Source: Bugulina stolonifera
Taxonomy: Eukaryota > Bryozoa > Gymnolaemata > Cheilostomatida > Bugulidae
Reading direction: 5' to 3'
NCBI GenBank assembly: GCA_935421135.1
Contig: OW285189.1
Span: 1,536,179 to 1,600,178, forward strand
DNA length: 64,000 bases
Position numbers and translations under genes: made by a program. Within the stretch, counting starts at the first letter, position 1, and each line of letters begins with the position of its first letter. Shown one piece after another: positions 57,501 to 64,000 of this stretch. The notes below the pieces were generated by a model, which was given only the letters and a program-made list of their open reading frames with translations, made no database searches and was not told the origin of the DNA.

Positions 57501-60500
57501 ACTGTATGTAGTTGGTAGGTGTTAGCTTATACTATCATACTGTATATAGTTGGTATGTGTTAGCTTATACTATCATACTGTATGTAGTTGGTAGGTGTTA
57601 GCTTATACTATCATACTGTATATAGTTGGTAGGTGTTAGCTTATACTATCATACTGTATATAGTTGGTAGGTGTTAGCTTATACTATCATACTGTATATA
57701 GTTGGTAAGTGTTAGCTTATACTATCATACTGTATATAGTTGGTAAGTGTTAGCTTATACTATCATACTGTATATAGTTGGTAAGTGTTAGCTTATACTA
57801 TCATACTGTATATAGTTGGTAGGTGTTAGCTTATACTATCATACTGTATATAGTTGGTAGGTGTTAGCTTATACTATCATACTGTATGTAGTTGGTAGGT
57901 GTTAGCTTATACTATCATACTGTATATAGTTGGTAGGTGTTAGCTTATACTATCATACTGTATATAGTTGGTAGGTGTTAGCTTATACTATCATACTATA
58001 TATAGTTGGTAGGTGTTAGCTTATACTATCATACTGTATATAGTTGGTAAGTGTTAGCTTATACTATCATACTATATATAGTTGGTAAGTGTTAGCTTAT
58101 ACTATCATACTATATATAGTTGGTAAGTGTTAGCTTATACTATCATACTGTATATAGTTGGTAGGTGTTAGCTTATACTATCATACTATATATAGTTGGT
58201 AAGTGTTAGCTTATACTATCATACTATATATAGTTGGTAAGTGTTAGCTTATACTATCATACTGTATATAGTTGGTAGGTGTTAGCTTATACTATCATAC
58301 TGTATGTAGTTGGTAAGTGTTAGCTTATACTATCATACTGTATATAGTTGGTAAGTGTTAGCTTATACTATCATACTGTATATAGTTGGTAAGTGTTAGC
58401 TTATACTATCATACTATATATAGTTGGTAAGTGTTAGCTTATACTATCATACTGTATATAGTTGGTAGGTGTTAGCTTATACTATCATACTATATATAGT
58501 TGGTAAGTGTTAGCTTATACTATCATACTATATATAGTTGGTAAGTGTTAGCTTATACTATCATACTGTATATAGTTGGTAAGTGTTAGCTTATACTATC
58601 ATACTGTATATAGTTGGTAAGTGTTAGCTTATACTATCATACTATATATAGTTGGTAAGTGTTAGCTTATACTATCATACTGTATATAGTTGGTAGGTGT
58701 TAGCTTATACTATCATACTATATATAGTTGGTAAGTGTTAGCTTATACTATCATACTGTATATAGTTGGTAAGTGTTAGCTTATACTATCATACTGTATA
58801 TAGTTGGTAAGTGTTAGCTTATACTATCATACTGTATATAGTTGGTAAGTGTTAGCTTATACTATCATACTGTATATAGTTGGTAAGTGTTAGCTTATAC
58901 TATCATACTGTATATAGTTGGTAAGTGTTAGCTTATACTATCATACTGTATATAGTTGGTAAGTGTTAGCTTATACTATCATACTGTATATAGTTGGTAA
59001 GTGTTAGCTTATACTATCATACTGTATATAGTTGGTAGGTGTTAGCTTATACTATCATACTATATATAGTTGGTAAGTGTTAGCTTATACTATCATACTG
59101 TATATAGTTGGTAAGTGTTAGCTTATACTATCATACTGTATATAGTTGGTAGGTGTTAGCTTATACTATCATACTGTATATAGTTGGTAAGTGTTAGCTT
59201 ATACTATCATACTGTATATAGTTGGTAGGTGTTAGCTTATACTATCATACTGTATATAGTTGGTAAGTGTTAGCTTATACTATCATACTGTATATAGTTG
59301 GTAGGTGTTAGCTTATACTATCATACTATATATAGTTGGTAAGTGTTAGCTTATACTATCATACTGTATATAGTTGGTAGGTGTTAGCTTATACTATCAT
59401 ACTGTATGTAGTTGGTAGGTGTTAGCTTATACTATCATACTGTATATAGTTGGTAAGTGTTAGCTTATACTATCATACTGTATATAGTTGGTAGGTGTTA
59501 GCTTATACTATCATACTGTATGTAGTTGGTAGGTGTTAGCTTATACTATCATACTGTATATAGTTGGTAAGTGTTAGCTTATACTATCATACTGTATATA
59601 GTTGGTAGGTGTTAGCTTATACTATCATACTGTATGTAGTTGGTAGGTGTTAGCTTATACTATCATACTGTATATAGTTGGTAAGTGTTAGCTTATACTA
59701 TCATACTGTATGTAGTTGGTAAGTGTTAGCTTATACTATCATACTGTATATAGTTGGTAGGTGTTAGCTTATACTATCATACTGTATATAGTTGGTAGGT
59801 GTTAGCTTATACTATCATACTGTATATAGTTGGTAGCTTGGTTCTCAATCCTTACAATGCAAGGAACGCTGATTCTATGGGTCTATGGGTAGCACACTGT
59901 GTAGATATTACAGAGAGATCAAGGGATATATCTCATCTACTCCGCATATACGGGTGTATGTTACATTCTACACTGTAGACGAATCACAAAAACAGTTGCT
60001 ATGCCAACCGTCATTTCCTGTTATGGTGATGAGATTTCTGGACCATAAAGTATTGAGGAAGAAGAAACAGCTGAAACTCTCTTGTTTGTCTCTATTGCTG
60101 AAGCTGAGTGAGGGAGAGATTGGAAGGAAGTACATATGCACTCAGTTCAGCATCACAGAGTAAGTATAGACTCTTTGGCTATAGCTGCAGGTGGCTACAG
60201 GTGGTAGTAGTATGCATGCTCTAGGCAATTAACCAAAGTGGAGTCTGTGGGTAAGGCTGCAGGTACCATTGGTCGCTGAAGAATACGGAATGAGTTGGAT
60301 CCATGGCTAGACATGACGGTGCAGTATGTCATTGGAGGGTCGAGCATGTATTAATTATATGCCGTGTTTGTTGTAGACTGCTGCAGGCGTTGTTCAACTT
60401 GGTGGCCTACAGTGATACTATAGCTGTGCAGTCAATGAATGTGGTGAATAACATGGCATTAGATGGCAGGTTCCGTAAGGTGCTCTATGACAACCTGGAC

Positions 60501-60530
60501 ACGGTGCTCTCCTCATTTGTAAAACTGCTG
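51506..60530 (+). CDS. TTC12: Tetratricopeptide repeat protein 12, 3' part outside window
   Basis: Cytoplasmic factor for preassembly of ciliary dynein arms. Nine exons: 51506-51563, 52244-52450, 52832-52980, 53654-53897, 54311-54499, 54737-54806, 55023-55120, 59979-60159 and 60377-60530. They total 1,350 nt (450 codons) and all junction phases agree. Start MDLADDKKLDKFLGQVDKI matches the conserved N-terminus. ELIQNLNSENDEERDKAM and FMKALEKDAEERAERKR follow, then TPR repeats (KEEGNEAFKSGDYEQAVKLY, LWTNRAQAYIKLGRYKEAI, AYVLEAKAHLGLHDYESAI). After the TPRs come LPLYYDGGVRVLADLL and ARM-like helices (QLKLSCLSLLLKLSEGEIG, LLQALFNLVAYSD, VVNNMALDGRFRKVL). The last visible exon ends in phase 0 at GTGAGC. 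The remaining C-terminal ARM exons must lie to the right of 64000. Confidence 0.93.
52644..52766 (+). repeat. Near-perfect hairpin in TTC12 intron 2
   Basis: Arms of about 55-60 bp (TTGACTCCTAATATTTCGAT and its inverse, then ATGTATGTCCATACATCATC and its inverse) enclose a loop of about 10 bp near 52700-52712. It may be a very small MITE or a source of a long RNA hairpin. Confidence 0.85.
52981..53325 (+). repeat. Donor-anchored array in TTC12 intron 3
   Basis: Thirteen to fourteen copies, the first two 21 bp (GTAAGAGGCAGGTATACTCAG) and the others 26 bp. Each ends with TATACTCAG, the last nine bases of the preceding exon, followed by GTAAGA. The exon/intron junction itself has been repeated. 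Confidence 0.96.
54113..54285 (+). repeat. 14-bp G-rich array in TTC12 intron 4
   Basis: About 12 copies of GGTAGGCAGTGCGG with GGTGGTGTGA variants, just before the acceptor at 54310. Repeated GGGG blocks in an otherwise AT-rich locus could form G-quadruplex-like structures. Confidence 0.93.
54838..54955 (+). repeat. Short 30-40-bp repeat in TTC12 intron 6
   Basis: Three to four imperfect units with TAATCTGTAGAGTTGACATA and GCTAGTAG. Confidence 0.75.
55121..59834 (+). repeat. 38-bp donor-anchored array, about 124 copies, in TTC12 intron 7
   Basis: The array starts exactly at the exon boundary (AACAACG|GTAAGT). Each 38-bp unit reads GTAAGTGTTAGCTTATACTA, TCATACTGTA, TATAGTTG. Variants: GTAGGT or GTATGT at the donor position, TATGTAG, and ACTATATATAG. 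It fills 4.7 kb of a 4.86-kb intron. After it come only about 145 bp of unique sequence and the acceptor at 59978. Most units keep a usable-looking TTG|GTAAGT or TTG|GTAGGT donor. Confidence 0.98.
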
Positions 60531-60554
60531 GTGAGCTTCTAATAGTCAACCATC

Positions 60555-60855
60555 TAATCGATACACTATATGCCGACTACCCATGTGCTATAATACACTA
60601 TATACCGACTACCCATGTGCTATAATACATTATATACCGACCTCCCATGTGCTATAATACACTATATACCGACTACCCATGTGCTATAATACATTATATG
60701 CCGACTACCCATGTGCTATAATACACTATATACCGACCTCCCATGTGCTATAATACACTATATACCGACCACCCATGTGCTATAATACATTATATGCCGA
60801 CTACCCATGTGCTATAATACATTATATGCCGACTACCCATGTGCTATAACTCAAT
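60555..60855 (+). repeat. 32-bp array in TTC12 intron 9
   Basis: Nine copies of a unit with CCGACTACCCATGTGCTATA and ATACACTATATA, starting about 25 bp after the GTGAGC donor. Confidence 0.95.
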
Positions 60856-61697
60856 GCAATAAAGGTAATATCTTCTGCTGGTCGGAGCAGTAATTTGAAG
60901 TTGTCTTCTCTTTCACGTTTACGTATAGCAATAGAGCTATATTGTTAACAGGAATCTACAGCGCTGTCTGGAATTCACCCGCAATGTTGTTTTAATTGGA
61001 GTGCAGGCTAGATATACGATGACTAGTTTCAGCATTAGTTCTACACAGACAGTCTAATATCTATTCAGTTAGGGCTTAGTAGTACCCGCAATTACAATTA
61101 ATAATAAATTCAGAATAGGGCTAATTTTAGCAAACAGAGTTGTTTTGTGACTAGTCCCTGTCAGGAGCACTAGAGCCAACTCTCTTTGCTAGGGAATTTT
61201 GAAAGTTTCCCCATTGCTTAGCTTCCATCGTTTCTCATGGCTTTGAAAGAGAAAGGGTAAGTTGAGGTTATTATTCCTCCACTCACTATTTTCAAAACTC
61301 ATTGGATTGTTATTCAATTGCTCTGGCATTACTATCGAACACCACAAAACAGTGTCATTTGATTTGGTTGAATTTTAATTTATTATTGTAATTGTTTTAT
61401 ACCCAATTTAAGATTAATTATTATCATATTCCGATATTGATATTAATTATAATTATATAATTTACCCTATATTTATATTATTGTAATTAATTTTTTTTCT
61501 TTCTATCAATTAACTAATCTCAAATCTGTAGGCCTATTAAATTATAATAATAATTATAAATTAATATTATTTTATTAATTGTATATAATTTTAAATTTAA
61601 TGTTATATTATTTATATATATAATATTGTTGATTATTATAATTATATTTAACAATATTATTTTTGTTACGTAATTATTTTGTGTACATGACGTTTGG
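60856..61697. other. TTC12 intron, AT-rich, nothing identified
   Basis: No exon with a plausible ARM-repeat sequence was seen. 61380-61680 is almost pure A/T. Confidence 0.45.
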
Positions 61698-61699
61698 TA

Positions 61700-63779
61700 G
61701 GGGAGAGTGGGGTAAGTTGGGACGCGGGGTAAGTTGGGACAGGGCTGTTTTGGGTATTATGAGACCCATTACATTTTTATGGTATGGACCAAAGGTTAGA
61801 TCAACATAAATAAACATAACCCACTATTTTGTTTTTTAAGTTGAATAAGTATTTTTTTTGCAATTTGCAATAATGTAATATTTGCATGTTTGAGTAAATT
61901 TTTTTCTATTGACGAGTTTCTAATTTTTTTAATGAAAGAATGACTCCATAGATTTGAAAATTTGCACATAGAGACGCTATAGCATCTAGTTAGAACAACT
62001 AAAGTTAAAATTAGCTCAAGTCAAAAATCTTAATAAAAAATTGTGTTTTACTAAAAAATGGGAGTGTGGGGCAAGTTGGGACGCTGGAAGTGGGGCAAGT
62101 TGGGACACCATTTGTAATAATAAATCATGTTTGTGGAATGATATGAATCCAAGATGACACTGTAATTTCACCTTTTCTCTAACTAAAAGTTGTTTGATGA
62201 ATCTTGGATAGCATTTGACTTTGGTAAAGAACGCCAATCATGTGCGGGGATGGCATTATAGCTAGTATTGATATTACTCGTAATAGAAACGGGTCAAACC
62301 TGACTCATTGCTATAACAGCTTTTGACCTCTGTTCTGTCCTCACTTTACTCATGACCCTGACAGCAGTAGCACCAACACAATGTATGAACTACATCCTTT
62401 TCCTACTCATACCTACACTTCGAACACCGTTTCTGCGTCTTTTGACACCCCCACCAGACCAACTAACACCATCAGGCAGCACCAAGCTAATGATCCAACA
62501 GATTATTAGGTATAACTTAGTTATAAAGTTTTGGGGATTCACTCTTTGTTGTTCAAACTAGACAAGTAGGCTATATACATGTACACTCAATGTCTCTCCA
62601 CACTTATTGTCACCCAACCCCAGTTAAACTACCATCTTCGGTGAGAGTGCCAAGGAATAGTTTAATCACACATCATCGATAATCTATTTACAAAGTTATA
62701 GGTTTTCCATCTGTAAATATCCAATTTACCACTGTCCAAAACCCAGGAAAGATAATTAGCACCAAGAGAAAGACACAGGTTGGATCGACTCCATCGCATG
62801 AATTAGGCGGATTGACTACTATCGCCGGTGTTATAAATGCTGCCATGAACTCTGGGTTGGGCTGCCAAGTGAAATTAAAATTCAACAATATTTTTTCTGC
62901 TCAATGATTTCATTTTATCTAGAGTGTCAGTTGTTCAATTGTACATCAAACTCTAATAATAATTATAGTAAAAATCAACATTTTTGCCTATATTTCCTAG
63001 TATTGGTTTATTTCTGGTGTTTTGGTTTTATATTCTATTTATTTTAAGTGACAAATTTAAAGCTTAAGAAAATTTTGCTGTACCAAAATTAGAAAAATGG
63101 TCACCTACGATGTGCTAGTTTATTTTATAGTTTCAAGTCTAATATGCATAAGTAGACTGGAACTTGGTCACAAAAGAGCGTTATAAATTATTACAGCTAA
63201 CAGAGCTATTATAAATTATTACACCTATAAGGCGCCAAACGAATTAAGGGGTTTTCATGTTCAAGCTGGCATCCACCTATTCTAACAAAGATTTACTTAA
63301 CATTCTCTTTTACATCAAAACAATTTTCATACCTTCCCTAGACTATCTTGTAATAAAAAAAATTAAACACTTCGAGGCCGAACTAAATTAAAGTTCAGCA
63401 GTTTTTTACAGATATGTTTTTTGACATATGTGGCAATAATTTTAAATATATGTGTAATATTATTGTAACATTTCAATTCTATCTGTTCATGATAAAAAAG
63501 GAGACTAATCTAAATCTAAAATCTATATTTTCAATGGTGTCCCAACTTGCCCCACACCTGTCCCAACTTACCCCGTCAGTGGGGTAAGTTGGGACGTTTG
63601 ACATGCGCTGCCAAATCATGGATTACCGCACTATGCTGACTTGTCAATGTGTGTGCTTCAGGCTATAGTTAGACAACATATTAGAGTACTTTCATGCAAA
63701 AAATGATGCTGCTATGACCTCTAGACTCCGTATTATTTCCAAAAAACCAAAAATTGTCCCAACTTACCCCGCTCTCCCC
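61700..63779. mobile_element. 2.1-kb TIR element with repeated AAGTTGGGAC motifs
   Basis: The left end GGGGAGAGTGGGGTAAGTTG is matched in inverse at the right end (CAACTTACCCCGCTCTCCCC, the G/C at one position differing). TA flanks both sides (61698-61699, 63780-63781). The TIR core GGGGTAAGTTGGGAC recurs internally at about 61725 and as GGGGCAAGTTGGGAC at about 62068 and 62093. Inverted and direct copies also occur at about 63541-63596. No transposase frame is visible, so it is nonautonomous. Superfamily not assigned. Confidence 0.82.
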
Positions 63780-63867
63780 TACACGTACATAAAATAAAAG
63801 CATTAATCAATATAAATCTTAATAAAATATAGAAAGAAAGAAAGGAACACACGGTCCGTAGTACGAT

Positions 63868-63975
63868 ATTAAATGATATTTAGTTAATAACTTTAATTAA
63901 TCTTATCTATATTATTTTATATCTAATATAAATAAGATTATTTAAAATTATAACTAAATATCATTTAATATTTAA
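63868..63975. repeat. AT-rich palindrome of about 105 bp
   Basis: ATTAAATGATATTTAGTTA on the left is matched by TAACTAAATATCATTTAAT on the right, with inner arms pairing AATCTTATCTATATTA and TAATATAAATAAGATT. Possible MITE or cruciform. Confidence 0.75.
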
Positions 63976-64000
63976 TAACTATAATCATAATAATAATTAT

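Noticed and set aside
55121..59834. CRISPR-like array of direct repeats
   Set aside because: Repeats are contiguous without variable spacers and the locus is a eukaryotic intron; it is a minisatellite.

Overview
The window is AT-rich eukaryotic DNA with spliced genes (GT..AG introns) and many transposons and minisatellites. The identifiable genes (heparan N-sulfatase SGSH, COMMD9, RMND1, the ciliary TPR protein TTC12 and a zeta-crystallin-like quinone oxidoreductase) point to a metazoan, probably a repeat-rich marine invertebrate. I cannot name the phylum from sequence alone. All gene names were obtained by reading exons by eye, joining them at GT..AG sites with consistent phase, and comparing with remembered family features. 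No database search was run.

Layout: 1-405, two exons of SGSH (minus strand, running off the left edge). 0.7-17.6 kb, a transposon-dominated stretch: two nonautonomous hAT-like elements with 8-bp target duplications, foldback elements, a dead Ty3/Gypsy copy carrying a tRNA-derived SINE, an apparently intact 4.38-kb Ty3/Gypsy (probably Mag-type) retrotransposon with identical 134-bp LTRs, and a decayed BEL/Pao fragment. 17.9-27.2 kb, a plus-strand quinone oxidoreductase-like gene whose last intron has been enlarged by a 6.2-kb TTAA-flanked insertion, itself carrying a dead Tc1 element. 28.2-35.8 kb, COMMD9 on the minus strand, complete in six exons (196 codons). 40.2-49.9 kb, RMND1 on the plus strand, nine coding exons (367 codons). 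51.5 kb onward, TTC12 on the plus strand, nine exons seen (450 codons), with the C-terminal part outside the window. 61.7-63.8 kb, a 2.1-kb TIR element with repeated AAGTTGGGAC-type motifs.

The most striking feature is in the introns. Most introns of COMMD9, RMND1 and TTC12 are largely filled with tandem arrays, each intron having its own unit (11 to 57 bp). Several arrays start exactly at the 5' splice site, so every repeat carries another copy of the donor (GTAAGT/GTAAGA), sometimes with the last bases of the exon. The extreme case is a 4.7-kb array of about 124 copies of a 38-bp unit in TTC12. Other arrays end at the acceptor. This suggests a recurring mechanism by which splice-site-containing DNA is duplicated and expanded, and it is the best candidate in the window for an undescribed phenomenon.

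The very long open frames at 29.3-33.1 kb and elsewhere lie inside these arrays and are not genes. The protein-coding genes are functionally unrelated to each other (lysosomal, endosomal trafficking, mitochondrial, ciliary), as expected for ordinary neighbouring animal genes.
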